NCBI RefSeq assembly: GCF_031626495.1
Contig: NZ_JAMQOJ010000003.1
Span: forward strand, 1-64,000
Source: Natrinema sp031626495
GTDB lineage: Archaea > Halobacteriota > Halobacteria > Halobacteriales > Natrialbaceae
Direction of reading: 5' to 3'
Length of the DNA stretch: 64,000 bases
The notes beneath the pieces were generated by a model, which ran no database searches, was not told the origin of the DNA, and saw only the letters and a list, made by a program, of their open reading frames with translations. The position numbers were made by a program, and so were the translations under genes. Positions 46,701-54,809 of the stretch are shown here, piece by piece. Numbering within the stretch: the stretch's first letter is position 1; each line of letters begins with the position of its first letter.

Positions 46701-47602
46701 GCACGGCCCCAGATCTCGTTGCCAAACAGCGCTCGCGGCAGGTGTTTCGTGGTCGCGTCGTCCAGGGAGAGCGTTTCGATCGCGTTCGTCACGCAGCCCT
46801 GAAGCGCCCGCAGATAGCGGTCGACGTCGCGGACCACGTCGTCCTCGCGGAAGGCCGCCGGTGCCTCCGCGATCTTCTCCCGACAGTACTCGAGGAGCTT
46901 GCCGTAGTCGACCAGCGACTCGCGTGCTGCCTCGAGGTGTTCGTCCCGGTTGAAGTAGCGTAGCGCCTCGTTATCGAAGGAGAGCTCCTCGCCGGCGGTT
47001 CGCTCGAGCCAGAGGACGAACTCGCTGCAGAGCTCGAGGGTCCGGACGGGCGGCAGGCCGGACTGCAGTTCGTCGGGCGTGACGTTCTCCTGACTCATCG
47101 CCTGAATGAACCGGTCGACCGACGCGGTGAGATCGGTCGACGAGCCGTCGAGACGAGCTGACGCGTCGGCGAAATCGTAATCGCGGTCGGCGAGCAGGCG
47201 GCCGACGATCCGTCGTCGGGTGCGCTCGGTGACGACGTCGAACTCCGGCGAGTAGCCCAGATAGTAGGCGTACTCGCGGACGAGCCGATAGCAAAACGAG
47301 TGGTAGGTGTAGACGTCGATCGCCGCCGCGTCGTCCGGGTCGAGCCGCTCGGCGACCGCCGTTCGAATGCTCGCGGCAGCTTCGTTCGCGAAGGTCAACA
47401 CGAGCACGTCGTCGGGGTCGACCGCGCCCCGCTCGATGGCGCGCTCGAGTCGGACGAGCATCGTCGTCGTCTTTCCGGTGCCGGCACCGGCGTCGACGGA
47501 GGTACAGGCCGCACTGCTGTCGATGACGGCGTGCTGGTTCCCTTTGGGCTCCTCGTCGACCGCCGAGGCGAGGCCGTCGTCGCCGCGTCGGTTCTCAGCC
47601 AT
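43778..47602 (-). CDS. UvrD-type helicase with iron-sulfur PD-(D/E)XK nuclease domain (AddA/RecB-like)
   Basis: A 1274-residue helicase-nuclease. The UvrD/RecB helicase is complete: Walker A DAGAGTGKTTT (37-47), motif Ia FANEAAASIR, Walker B DEFQDTD (392-398), GDKDQAIYGWRGTD (421-434), VMTVHQAKGLEFDTV and EWRVLHVALTRAEN. The C-terminal nuclease has GTVFHD with His1066, GYVDS with Asp1151, LDYK with Asp1165 and Lys1167, and Gln1180. Cys991 (in TCPRKH) plus Cys1249, Cys1252 and Cys1259 form the four-cysteine iron-sulfur staple seen in AddB and Cas4. The gene is the last of a three-gene operon (8-base overlap with the next gene upstream), so a resection or recombination role is likely. Confidence 0.9.
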   Translation of the reverse strand: MAENRRGDDGLASAVDEEPKGNQHAVIDSSAACTSVDAGAGTGKTTTMLVRLERAIERGAVDPDDVLVLTFANEAAASIRTAVAERLDPDDAAAIDVYTYHSFCYRLVREYAYYLGYSPEFDVVTERTRRRIVGRLLADRDYDFADASARLDGSSTDLTASVDRFIQAMSQENVTPDELQSGLPPVRTLELCSEFVLWLERTAGEELSFDNEALRYFNRDEHLEAARESLVDYGKLLEYCREKIAEAPAAFREDDVVRDVDRYLRALQGCVTNAIETLSLDDATTKHLPRALFGNEIWGRATDRIEQTPFGRLKHYVEFLRIARHYADVYADYHETLEAERALDFDELVRTATGLLNEESAERRSADESNGTTARGTVADEIVGQWSQVYCDEFQDTDGTQFELLTELTDGPDRPDLLAIGDKDQAIYGWRGTDREGLDRLADAYDDHEAIELELNFRSRQEILDLTNACDYGPQSSKTLREDGRNTGTYDDPEPPDRVVKIESDEVAQSTPEQVATTVSRLLNGAAENVPQRSLGDVAVIVRTNRHAQAIAGELQELQIPYEISGSPRGELSPGMQTVLSYLRVLVDSDADAHLRRVLLYRYRLTESDLATLQRRDGSLRDAIATVDPATLERPDRLEQARDHLAKLERFRDVYPLSGFVRRFRELTRIEWFCTGEERAEFDRLERFVEAYDADEVVRALSTDFVDALSRTLRSGGSDRTRGTRSDDSVDVMTVHQAKGLEFDTVLVPFLSDEEWCVDGDYAERARYRLLAATLDDDVESPLLSDLAAETVAEEWRVLHVALTRAENHLFLFGSDYAYDADDELATSTADACLASEIEWSVAGRRMDLWSSLTESFERVRETYPETVVDRTDEIAASAGERPGTITYYAGYEDRAVEPLETREAIETVHRLGRLLRNGTVLPAADAASHGGEIGENGTDDEPPIRVPGGRQLSALTTDTVRFPVETLADATELPVAMRHSYSAMDTHETCPRKHYLDHVVRALDDPLETAGENANSAAISAAESSDDAPPTSAANGGLPEANSDSRSVDGESDEPSSRLVGTVFHDVAEEAFHREYGTREAWREAAVRQLTARDLLAHRDPVLACVDRFFEATAAGFDRPVADWEPLAAELPFALEDVTGVTGDVVGYVDSVRRLPDGGLAVLDYKATAGRIDPDDAVQLSLYLRACEDRFDEPVAAVGYVYVGDVDGDEQRVDLFDPAELPSWESVLETLEAVDEPSFAATTPGEHCRHCPHRSLGCGPDEYAPATDTSVDD

Positions 47603-48674
47603 CGAACCGCACCTCCCGAGCGATGTACTCCTGACAGCAAACGGTGTAGCCGCAGTCCGGACACGAGTTCGCCTCGATCTGTGGCCACCGCTCGGCGGGA
47701 TCGTACGACCCCGAAGCGAGATCGGTGGCGACCGCCGCCAGCCGGTCGTCGACTGTCTCGTTTCGGTGATCGTGTGTCATCCCGAAGGTGTGGTGATCGA
47801 CGTAGACGTCGGTCAGATCGACGACCTCGAGGCTCGTCTCGACCGCATCCCGGACCCAGTTGACCGATAGCGTCGACCGATCGGCCAGCGGGATCTGGAC
47901 GTACCGACAGGTCCGGTCGCCGAGTCCGAGTCGATCGCGCAGGTCGCGGAGCCCGTCGAGGACGACGGCGGTCTCGAACAGTGCCCCGATCGGCTCCGGC
48001 TCGAACGCGTCCGAGTCGTCGGCGAAGTGATCGGTAAAGAGGTCGGCGACGTCACCCTCCCAGTCGGACCGATAGCGCAGTCGACCGAGCGATGCGAGCG
48101 TCGGGACGAACCGGACGCCGACGAGCGACGAGCCGTCGCCGGTGACGTAGTCGACCGTCGCATCGATCGTCACCGCGTCCGTCTCGAGCGCGTCGGTTTC
48201 CGTCTCTGATTCGTCTCTCGGCTCCGTCTCGGGACGTTCGACCGTACTCGAGAGCGGTAGTTCCGGCCCGACCAGTTCGCCGCGGGCCGCCTCGGCGTCC
48301 AACCGCACGACTCCCGCGGCGTGGTCGGTCCCGACGCGCTCGACGTACGCCGACAGCGTCGCCTCGAGCACCCGCCGTTCGTGACGACGCTGGGCGACGG
48401 AGTGAAAGCCCTCGTCGTGGTCGCGCCATAGCCCCTCGAATCGATTCCGGGCAGCGGTCTCGAGCGCTTCGGGATCGGTCTCGCCGCTCCGGAGTGCGTC
48501 GCAGATCGCGGTCCGCAACAGGTCGATGCGGTCCGCGAGCGTACCGTCGTCTTCGTCTCCCTCGAGGCCGTCGACGTGAGCGAACTCGTAGCGGCGGGGG
48601 CAGTGCAGCGCGGTCTTGATGCCGTCGACGGAGAGCGATACGGGGCTCGAGCCGGCGTCGCGTCCGTCACTCAT
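47595..48674 (-). CDS. Nuclease-fold subunit with cysteine staple but no visible catalytic residues
   Basis: A 359-residue protein between the two helicase-like genes, overlapping each by 8 bases. Near the N-terminus is ALHCPRRYEF with Cys25, like the first staple cysteine of AddB/Cas4 nucleases, and near the C-terminus NSCPDCGYTVCCQE with Cys338, Cys341 and Cys347/348. Where an active PD-(D/E)XK core would have D followed by (D/E)-x-K, this protein has IDATVDYVTGDG followed by LVGVRFVPT, with no acidic-x-Lys. The His of the usual first motif is also not evident. I infer an iron-sulfur-stapled, catalytically dead fold serving structure or DNA sensing. A weak nuclease that I fail to see remains possible. 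Confidence 0.75.
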   Translation of the reverse strand: MSDGRDAGSSPVSLSVDGIKTALHCPRRYEFAHVDGLEGDEDDGTLADRIDLLRTAICDALRSGETDPEALETAARNRFEGLWRDHDEGFHSVAQRRHERRVLEATLSAYVERVGTDHAAGVVRLDAEAARGELVGPELPLSSTVERPETEPRDESETETDALETDAVTIDATVDYVTGDGSSLVGVRFVPTLASLGRLRYRSDWEGDVADLFTDHFADDSDAFEPEPIGALFETAVVLDGLRDLRDRLGLGDRTCRYVQIPLADRSTLSVNWVRDAVETSLEVVDLTDVYVDHHTFGMTHDHRNETVDDRLAAVATDLASGSYDPAERWPQIEANSCPDCGYTVCCQEYIAREVRFDG

Positions 48675-50904
48675 CCCGGACCACCTCTCCCGCGGCGAAC
48701 TCGAACTGCGAGCGGACCGCGTCGGCGAGGTCGGCGTCGATATCGCCCTCCTCGAGGACGACCGCGATCTCTTCGAACAGCGCCTCCGTCTCGCCGAGAT
48801 CGGCGTCGCCGCCGGTGCTCGCCTCTCGGAGCACGCGCTCGAGTTCGCCGCGGGGCTGGTCGAGCAGGGCCTCGACGGCGTTCGTCTCGCCGTGGATCGC
48901 CGCGTCCGCGTGGGCGTCGACGTCCTCGAGTGCGAGTCCCGGCGTCGATTCGATCAACTGCAGGTAGCGCGACTCGTCGTGGGTCCGGCGCAGGCCGCCC
49001 GCGCCGCGTTCGTACGAACAACAGTAGAGGGCGCGCTCGGCCGCGCGGGCACCGAGCGCGAACCGCCGGCGGGACCGCTGGGCGTGGTAGGTTTCGAAGG
49101 GGTCACCGACGTCGCCGTCGGCCGTCGCGAACGTGTCGACGATCGTCTCGCGCGAGGGATCGGTGACGGCGGGATAGGCCGACATCTCCCGGAGCCACGC
49201 GGTCGGAAACAGCTGTGTGAGGAACTGCTCGCCCGGATAGGTCCCGTCGATCAGATCGAGTAAGAACACCGCCGTCCGCGACTCGTATTTCAGTTCGTCG
49301 ATCGCGCAGACGGTGACGCCGCCGGTCGGCGGCTGCGTCTCGACCGCGTGGACGTAGGGCGCATCGTACCGGATGGTCCGCCGGAGCATCCGGCGCAGCC
49401 CCTGCCAGTCCGGGCCGACCAGATCCGTCTCCTCGACGAAGGCGGCGATCTCGAGCACCCGACGGATCCCCGCGTACTGTTCGCGGGCGTCGACCCACTC
49501 CTCCTCGCGGGCGATTCGCCCCTTCAGGTCCGTGCGCCGGATCCAGCGCTCGAGCGAGTGCTCGACGCTCGCGCCGGCGGTTTCCGCGAGCAGGGCCGGC
49601 GAAAACTCGGGGACGCGCGCCCGAAGCCGGTCTAGTGAGACATTGCGCGGATCGTTCGAGTCGCGCTGGCCGGTCGGACCGGTAGCGCCGTCGAGTCGCT
49701 CGAGTTCGCCGCCGTCGCGCTCCCGCTCGCACTGACACGCGACGACGGCGTAGAGTTCGTTCACTGCGGGGTCTTCCGCCAGCGAGGGCGTGCCGATCGT
49801 CGCGGTCGGGACGCCGGCGTCGCGGAGCCGCCGTCTGGTCTCGGGGACTCGTTCGATCCGCGGGACGGCGACGGCGAACTCGTCGTATGACCAGCCGTGG
49901 CGGTCGCGAAGCGACTGGATCTCCGTGGCGACCGCCCGGGCCTGTTCGCGGGCGGTGCCGGTCCGAATGCGTCGAGCGCGTCCTACCGGGTCGCCGGCTG
50001 GCGAGTCCGTCCTCGGTTCGTCGCCCGTCGCGAGGAACCGCGTGATCGGGCGATGCGGTGGCTTTTCGTCTGCTTCGGTCTCGGACGCTGTCTCGAGCGG
50101 TTCGACCGTCAGACCTGCCTCCCGTGCGATGTCTGCGACGCAGCCCGGTTCGACGCGCGTCCGCTCGACGCTGGCGTGGCGCTCGCCGAGGCAGAGGAGG
50201 TCGGCGTCGCCGGAAAGCGCCGCGAGGTAGCGACGGTCAAGCCGCCGGTACTCCTCGAACTCGACGGCGAGAACGGCGTCGAAGGAGGCGGTGACGCGAG
50301 TTCGCAGCCTGTCCGCGTCGGCCTCGAGGAGGTCGACGGCCCGCGGGATCACGTCGGCCCGTTCGACGTAGCCCCTGTCTTCGAGTTCCGCGTGGAACCG
50401 GTCGTTCATCGCGTACAGGAAGGCCAGACAGTCGTGGGGATCCTCGAGGCCGTCGAGCCGGAGTCGCTGGCGGGTCGCCTCGAGGAGCAGTTGCCCCACG
50501 TCGCGGGTGAAGCTCTCGTGGGCGGCGGCGCGCTCGAGGTAGTCCGGCACCGCCCGACTGGCTCCGTCGATCACCAGCGAGATGAGCTCGATCCGCTCCT
50601 CGTACTCGAGGCGGTCGAGCGTCGGGTCGTACTCCTCGACGGTCTTCGAGGCGTGTTCCGGCAGCGACTCGACGCGCGGCGAGCGGGGACCGGCGTCGGA
50701 TCGCTCGCGGTCGGCGTCCGAAAGCGCCGCCGTCAGTGACTCGAGACCCGCTGGATGGCGTTTCAGCACGAGGACGTTCCGCGGCCCGTGCTCGGCGGCG
50801 AGATCGGCGTAGGTGTCGGCCACGGCCGCGAACAGGTCGCTGCTCGGGACAGGGCCCGGAAGGAGCGAACAGGTGCCCTCGAGCGCAGGTGGCCGTGACG
50901 ACAT
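48667..50904 (-). CDS. AddB-like helicase-fold protein without Walker A
   Basis: About 745 residues. The layout (helicase-like N-terminal lobe, REQARAVATEIQSLRDRHG followed by FAVAVPRIERV in the middle, then SRTAVFLLDLIDGTYPGEQF and AAERALYCCSYERG late) is that of the AddB/RecC/PcrA second-helicase fold. At the Walker A position near the start the protein reads LLPGPVPSSDLF, so it lacks G-K-T and should not hydrolyse ATP. No C-terminal nuclease domain is seen. A TATTTAAAT box (50938-50946) places the transcript start near 50915, so I prefer ATG 50904; a GTG at 50919 is the alternative. It is the first gene of the operon. Confidence 0.75.
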   Translation of the reverse strand: MSSRPPALEGTCSLLPGPVPSSDLFAAVADTYADLAAEHGPRNVLVLKRHPAGLESLTAALSDADRERSDAGPRSPRVESLPEHASKTVEEYDPTLDRLEYEERIELISLVIDGASRAVPDYLERAAAHESFTRDVGQLLLEATRQRLRLDGLEDPHDCLAFLYAMNDRFHAELEDRGYVERADVIPRAVDLLEADADRLRTRVTASFDAVLAVEFEEYRRLDRRYLAALSGDADLLCLGERHASVERTRVEPGCVADIAREAGLTVEPLETASETEADEKPPHRPITRFLATGDEPRTDSPAGDPVGRARRIRTGTAREQARAVATEIQSLRDRHGWSYDEFAVAVPRIERVPETRRRLRDAGVPTATIGTPSLAEDPAVNELYAVVACQCERERDGGELERLDGATGPTGQRDSNDPRNVSLDRLRARVPEFSPALLAETAGASVEHSLERWIRRTDLKGRIAREEEWVDAREQYAGIRRVLEIAAFVEETDLVGPDWQGLRRMLRRTIRYDAPYVHAVETQPPTGGVTVCAIDELKYESRTAVFLLDLIDGTYPGEQFLTQLFPTAWLREMSAYPAVTDPSRETIVDTFATADGDVGDPFETYHAQRSRRRFALGARAAERALYCCSYERGAGGLRRTHDESRYLQLIESTPGLALEDVDAHADAAIHGETNAVEALLDQPRGELERVLREASTGGDADLGETEALFEEIAVVLEEGDIDADLADAVRSQFEFAAGEVVRDE

Positions 50905-50937
50905 CGGTTGATACGTCACCGAGTATTGCGGAGTTGG

Positions 50938-50946
50938 TATTTAAAT
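50938..50946 (-). promoter_or_regulatory. TATA box of the helicase-nuclease operon
   Basis: TATTTAAAT is a near-consensus archaeal TATA box. It lies about 35 bp before ATG 50904 and about 20 bp before GTG 50919, which favours the ATG as the start. Confidence 0.55.
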
Positions 50947-51419
50947 GTGCGCACGACGGCCGGCTCCGTTTCCGTTCCGACCGAGATGCGCCGCCGATCC
51001 CGTTGCGTCGCCGGGGCCGTACGCAACTCGCACGCGGCGGACGCTGTTCCGCGGCGTGTCGACAGACATATTTCTATTGTCACCACATAGAATATGATAC
51101 ATACGCACAGTGTCAGGCGGCGTTCTTTCCGTTCTTGAAGCTACTTTTGGTGACTCTGAGTTCGATTTCGCTCCTGTTCCCGTTTCAGATCTGTTGATGG
51201 CTGTTGGGAGAGGAAAGACGGGCCGGAACGAGCGAAAAGATCCTGAGAGTGTCTTTATTCGATGCTACTGTGAATTCCTATCGAGCCGTAACGATACTAC
51301 CTAGAATAGTATACTTACGGTATTAGATTCGAATTATTATCTTTTGAGTGCGCTCATGCTGGGCTGGAGAGCGCGACTGCTCCCGGACGAATTCCGTCGA
51401 CCGAGACGACCGACGGCGG
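50947..51419. other. AT-richer gap before the UspA gene
   Basis: No convincing gene. A 64-codon open frame with a GTG start (51110-51304) has mixed composition and no family resemblance. A TTCTAT/ATAGAA inverted repeat with a 9-base spacer lies at 51072-51092. The region may hold a decayed element or only regulatory sequence. Confidence 0.35.
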
Positions 51420-51857
51420 TCACACGACCGTGACCGGCCGGTCGGTCTCGAGGATCACTTCCTGCGTGACGCTGCCGAACACCGCTTTCCCGACGGGCGA
51501 GCGTTTGCGGGTGGGGAGGACGAGCACGTCAGCGTCCACCGAGTCGGCGTAGGCGATGATTTCGTCTGCCGGGTCGCCGTGGCGGCGCACGACCTCGATA
51601 TCGATCCCGATGTCCTCGAGTTCGTCGCGGACGGTCGTGACGGCTTCCGGGACGCTGTCTGGGTCGTACAGTTCGTCGGAGGTCACGCGACTGCCCTCGT
51701 CGACGGCCGTGAACTTCTCGAAGACGTTGACTACCGTTACGGCGAGTTCGTCGGGATCGTCGATCGGTCCGTCGGCAGCGACGAGATCCGTCACGTAGTC
51801 GACGGCGTGCATCGCCCGCTCTTCGTCCGTGTCGATCGGAATGACTATCTGGTACAT
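51420..51857 (-). CDS. Universal stress protein (UspA family)
   Basis: A 145-residue cytoplasmic protein with the UspA alpha/beta fold: MYQIVIPIDTDEERAMHAVD at the start and DADVLVLPTRKRSPVGKAVF followed by GSVTQEVI near the end. The nucleotide-binding G-x2-G-x9-G-S/T pattern is only partly kept (the first glycine is not evident), so ATP binding is uncertain. It is divergent from the MFS transporter gene about 110 bp away. Confidence 0.88.
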   Translation of the reverse strand: MYQIVIPIDTDEERAMHAVDYVTDLVAADGPIDDPDELAVTVVNVFEKFTAVDEGSRVTSDELYDPDSVPEAVTTVRDELEDIGIDIEVVRRHGDPADEIIAYADSVDADVLVLPTRKRSPVGKAVFGSVTQEVILETDRPVTVV

Positions 51858-51966
51858 ACTCGATATACGCGTCGGCCGCTACTTAGTAGTATGTGCCCAT
51901 GAGACGTCAGCCCTCGAGTGAGTCGGATCGAAACCCATTTTCAGGCGGTACGCGAATCCACTCGCA

Positions 51967-53139
51967 GTGAACTGGTCGTACAGAAATACGGTTCTCGTTC
52001 TGTGCACGTTCGCGTTCTTCGCCACGGTCACCGCCCGGCTGGTCATCAGCCCGGTTGTCCCCGACATCGTCGCGAGCTTTTCGGTCAGTACCGGCGCGGT
52101 CGGGCTGGCGCTGTCGGGCATGTGGGCCGCCTACGCGCTCTCACAGTTCCCAAGCGGGCTGCTCGGCGACCGCTTTGGCGAACGGAAGATAATCGTCACC
52201 GCGATCGGGGGCACCGCAGCCGCGAGCGCGTTACTGGCGCTGTCGCCGACGTACGGTACGTTCCTGCTCTTTACCGTCGTCCTCGGCGCGGCGGCGGGGC
52301 TTCACTACAGCGTCGCGACGACGCTGCTCACCCGCCTGTTCGACCGCACGGGGCGTGCGATCGGGATCCACGTTTCCGGCGCGCCGCTGGCCGGCCTCAC
52401 CGCGCCGGTGCTCGCGGCGCTGGCCGCCGATCGGTACGGCTGGCGGGCGGCCGTCGCCGTCGGATCGGCCGTCGCGATTCCGATCGTGGTCGTCCTCGCG
52501 CTTCGGATCCGGCCGACGGAGCCCCAGTATCCCAACCGACGGATCCGAGACCAGATCGACGGCGGGCTCCTCGCCGAGGTACTGACCCGTCCCACCGTCG
52601 CGTACACGACCGTCCTGTGTGCTATGGGTGCGTTCACCTGGCAGGCGACCGCTTCGTTTCTTCCCGCGTTTCTCGAGGTCGGGTATGGACTCTCCGGGAC
52701 GACGGCCGGCCTCCTGTTCTCGCTGTACTTCCTCGTCAACGGGGGCGTCCAGCCCCTGATCGGGGGGCTATCCGACCGGTACTCGCGCGACGCCGCCGCC
52801 GCCGTCACCATGTCGTCGGGCGTGATCGGGTTTGCCGTGCTCGTCACCGGTGACGGCCTGCTGACGGCGGTCGCCGGCGTCGCCTTCGTCGGCGTCGCGA
52901 TGACCTGGGGTGCCCCGTTGCAGTCGCGGTTCATGGACATTCTCTCGGCGGACGAACGCGGCCTCGGTTTCGGCCTCGTCCGGACCGTCTACATGACCCT
53001 CGGCGCGACCGGGAGCGTCGCCGTCGGGACGGCTGCGGACGTCGTCGGTTGGATGGCCGCGTTCGGGCTGCTCGCCGCGGTCATGGCGACCGCGCTGGCG
53101 GTACTCGCCGTGAACAACGTCCTCTCGCTCGGATACTGA
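51967..53139 (+). CDS. MFS transporter
   Basis: A 390-residue permease with 12 predicted membrane segments. The loop GLLGDRFGERKIIVTA after the second segment is the MFS signature, and GGLSDRYSRDAAAA is its partner in the second half. The start is a GTG at 51967; no better ATG is near. The gene is convergent with the TPP-dependent enzyme gene, 26 bp away. Substrate unknown. Confidence 0.88.
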   Translation: MNWSYRNTVLVLCTFAFFATVTARLVISPVVPDIVASFSVSTGAVGLALSGMWAAYALSQFPSGLLGDRFGERKIIVTAIGGTAAASALLALSPTYGTFLLFTVVLGAAAGLHYSVATTLLTRLFDRTGRAIGIHVSGAPLAGLTAPVLAALAADRYGWRAAVAVGSAVAIPIVVVLALRIRPTEPQYPNRRIRDQIDGGLLAEVLTRPTVAYTTVLCAMGAFTWQATASFLPAFLEVGYGLSGTTAGLLFSLYFLVNGGVQPLIGGLSDRYSRDAAAAVTMSSGVIGFAVLVTGDGLLTAVAGVAFVGVAMTWGAPLQSRFMDILSADERGLGFGLVRTVYMTLGATGSVAVGTAADVVGWMAAFGLLAAVMATALAVLAVNNVLSLGY

Positions 53140-53165
53140 CGAAAACTGGTCTTCCGCTCCGCTCG

Positions 53166-54809
53166 TTACTCGCTCATCCAGTCGCTCGCTTGCGGCTCGC
53201 GCGGATCCGTCGGCACCTCGAGTAACACCGGCTCGTCGGCGTCGATCGCAGACGCGAGCGTCGACTCGAGTTCGGCCGACGTCTCGGCGCGTTCGGCCCG
53301 CATGCCGAGGCTCGTCGCGAGGCTCGCGAAGTCGATCGGTGCGTTCGCCCACTCGTACTCGCCCTCCGCGAGATCGTAGTTCCGGCCGGCGTCGTCGCTG
53401 ATGATCGCGTAGTCTTCGTTGACGAAGACGACGACAGTTAGCGGGAGGTCCTCGGAGACGGCGGTGTGGAGTTCGTGGACGCACATCATGAGCCCGCCGT
53501 CGCCGGTCAGGACGACCACGTCGTCGTCGGGGTTCGCGAGTTGTGCGCCGATCCCCGACGGTAGGCCGGTTCCCATGGTCGCCCACGAACCGGGGTTGAC
53601 GTACGATCGTGGCCCCGCAGCCTCGAAGACGTTCAGCCCCCAGACGCGGAAGCCGCCGGCGTCGACCGCCATGACCGCTTCTTCGGGGATCGCGTCGCGA
53701 GCCGTCTCGAGCGCGCTCACCGAGGTCAGCGGCGCCGACGAGACGCGCAGGTCCTCGAGTCGATCGCTGGTGGCTTCCCGAACCGCTGTCGCGCGGTCGA
53801 CGGCGTCCCCGGCCGCGACCTCGCGGTCTTCGAGCGCGTCCTCGAGCGCCGACAGCGCCGCACCGGCGTCGGCGACGATGCCGACGGTCGGCTCGTAGCC
53901 CGTTCCGAGGTCGTCGGGCTCGAGCGTCACGTGGACGAGGGTCTCGGGGACGTCGACGTCCCACGCCCGGGTCGCGACCGCGTCGAAGTCCGTTCCGACG
54001 GCCAGCGCCGCGTCCGCGTCCGCGAGCAACTCGAGCAGTTCGGGCGACGCGCTTCCCGACAGGCTTCCGGCGACGTACCCGCCGTCCCCATCGGGCAGGA
54101 CGCCCTTCCCTTTGTACGTGGTGACGACGGGCGCGCCGAGTCGGTCCGCCACCCGTCGGAGTTCGTCGCTCGCCTCCGCCCAGCGGACGCCGCCGCCGGC
54201 GACGATCACCGGCTCGTCGGCCGCGGCCAGCGACTCGGCGGCCGCCTCGACGTCGCGGTCGGCGACGCCCGTCACCGACTCCCGGCTGTACTCGGCCGGC
54301 GTTGCGAGCGGGACGTCCATCGCCAGGAAGTTCTTCGGGATGCCGACCCGGACGGGCCCCTTCGGCGGCGTCTCTGCAGTCGCGATCGCCTCCTCGAGGA
54401 CGGCGATCGTGCTCTCGGGATGGTCGACCAGCAGGTTCTCCTTGACGACGTTGTCGTAGGTGTCCGGTGGCGTCTCGTGGATGCCGTCGCCGCCGCGGAT
54501 CTCCGGTTCGGTCTCGACGGCGATGTGGACCATCGGCGTACAGTCGTTGAGCGCGTTCTTCAGGCCGTTCATCGCGTTCATATCGCCTGGCCCGGGGATG
54601 ACGGCCGTGGCCGCGATGCGGCCGCTGGTTTCCGCGTACCCCCACGCCTGGTGCGTGACGGCGGTCTCGTGGCGGGCCACGACGAACCGGATGTCGTCCC
54701 GGTTTCCGATCGCCTCGTTCAGCGGCAGCGTCTGCTTGCCGGGGATACCGAACACCGTCTCGATCCCGTTCGCTGTCAGTCGTTCGATGACCGCTCGGCT
54801 GACGTCCAT
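53166..54809 (-). CDS. Thiamine diphosphate-dependent enzyme (acetolactate synthase-like)
   Basis: A 547-residue protein with the three TPP-family domains. The N-terminal part has FGIPGKQTLPL and the catalytic glutamate in ARHETAVTHQAWGYA. The middle domain carries PVIVAGGGVRWAEASDELRR. The C-terminal TPP/Mg site is GDGGLMMCVHELHTA followed by FVNEDYAI, where the usual N-N is N-E. It belongs to the acetolactate synthase/oxalyl-CoA decarboxylase/benzoylformate decarboxylase branch, but the substrate is not fixed. The regulatory subunit of acetolactate synthase is not adjacent, so it is unlikely to be the biosynthetic enzyme. Confidence 0.8.
   Translation of the reverse strand: MDVSRAVIERLTANGIETVFGIPGKQTLPLNEAIGNRDDIRFVVARHETAVTHQAWGYAETSGRIAATAVIPGPGDMNAMNGLKNALNDCTPMVHIAVETEPEIRGGDGIHETPPDTYDNVVKENLLVDHPESTIAVLEEAIATAETPPKGPVRVGIPKNFLAMDVPLATPAEYSRESVTGVADRDVEAAAESLAAADEPVIVAGGGVRWAEASDELRRVADRLGAPVVTTYKGKGVLPDGDGGYVAGSLSGSASPELLELLADADAALAVGTDFDAVATRAWDVDVPETLVHVTLEPDDLGTGYEPTVGIVADAGAALSALEDALEDREVAAGDAVDRATAVREATSDRLEDLRVSSAPLTSVSALETARDAIPEEAVMAVDAGGFRVWGLNVFEAAGPRSYVNPGSWATMGTGLPSGIGAQLANPDDDVVVLTGDGGLMMCVHELHTAVSEDLPLTVVVFVNEDYAIISDDAGRNYDLAEGEYEWANAPIDFASLATSLGMRAERAETSAELESTLASAIDADEPVLLEVPTDPREPQASDWMSE

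Noticed and set aside
51110..51304. 64-codon frame with a GTG start
   Set aside because: It has no family resemblance, lies in an AT-richer gap and has no convincing promoter spacing. I kept only a note of the gap.
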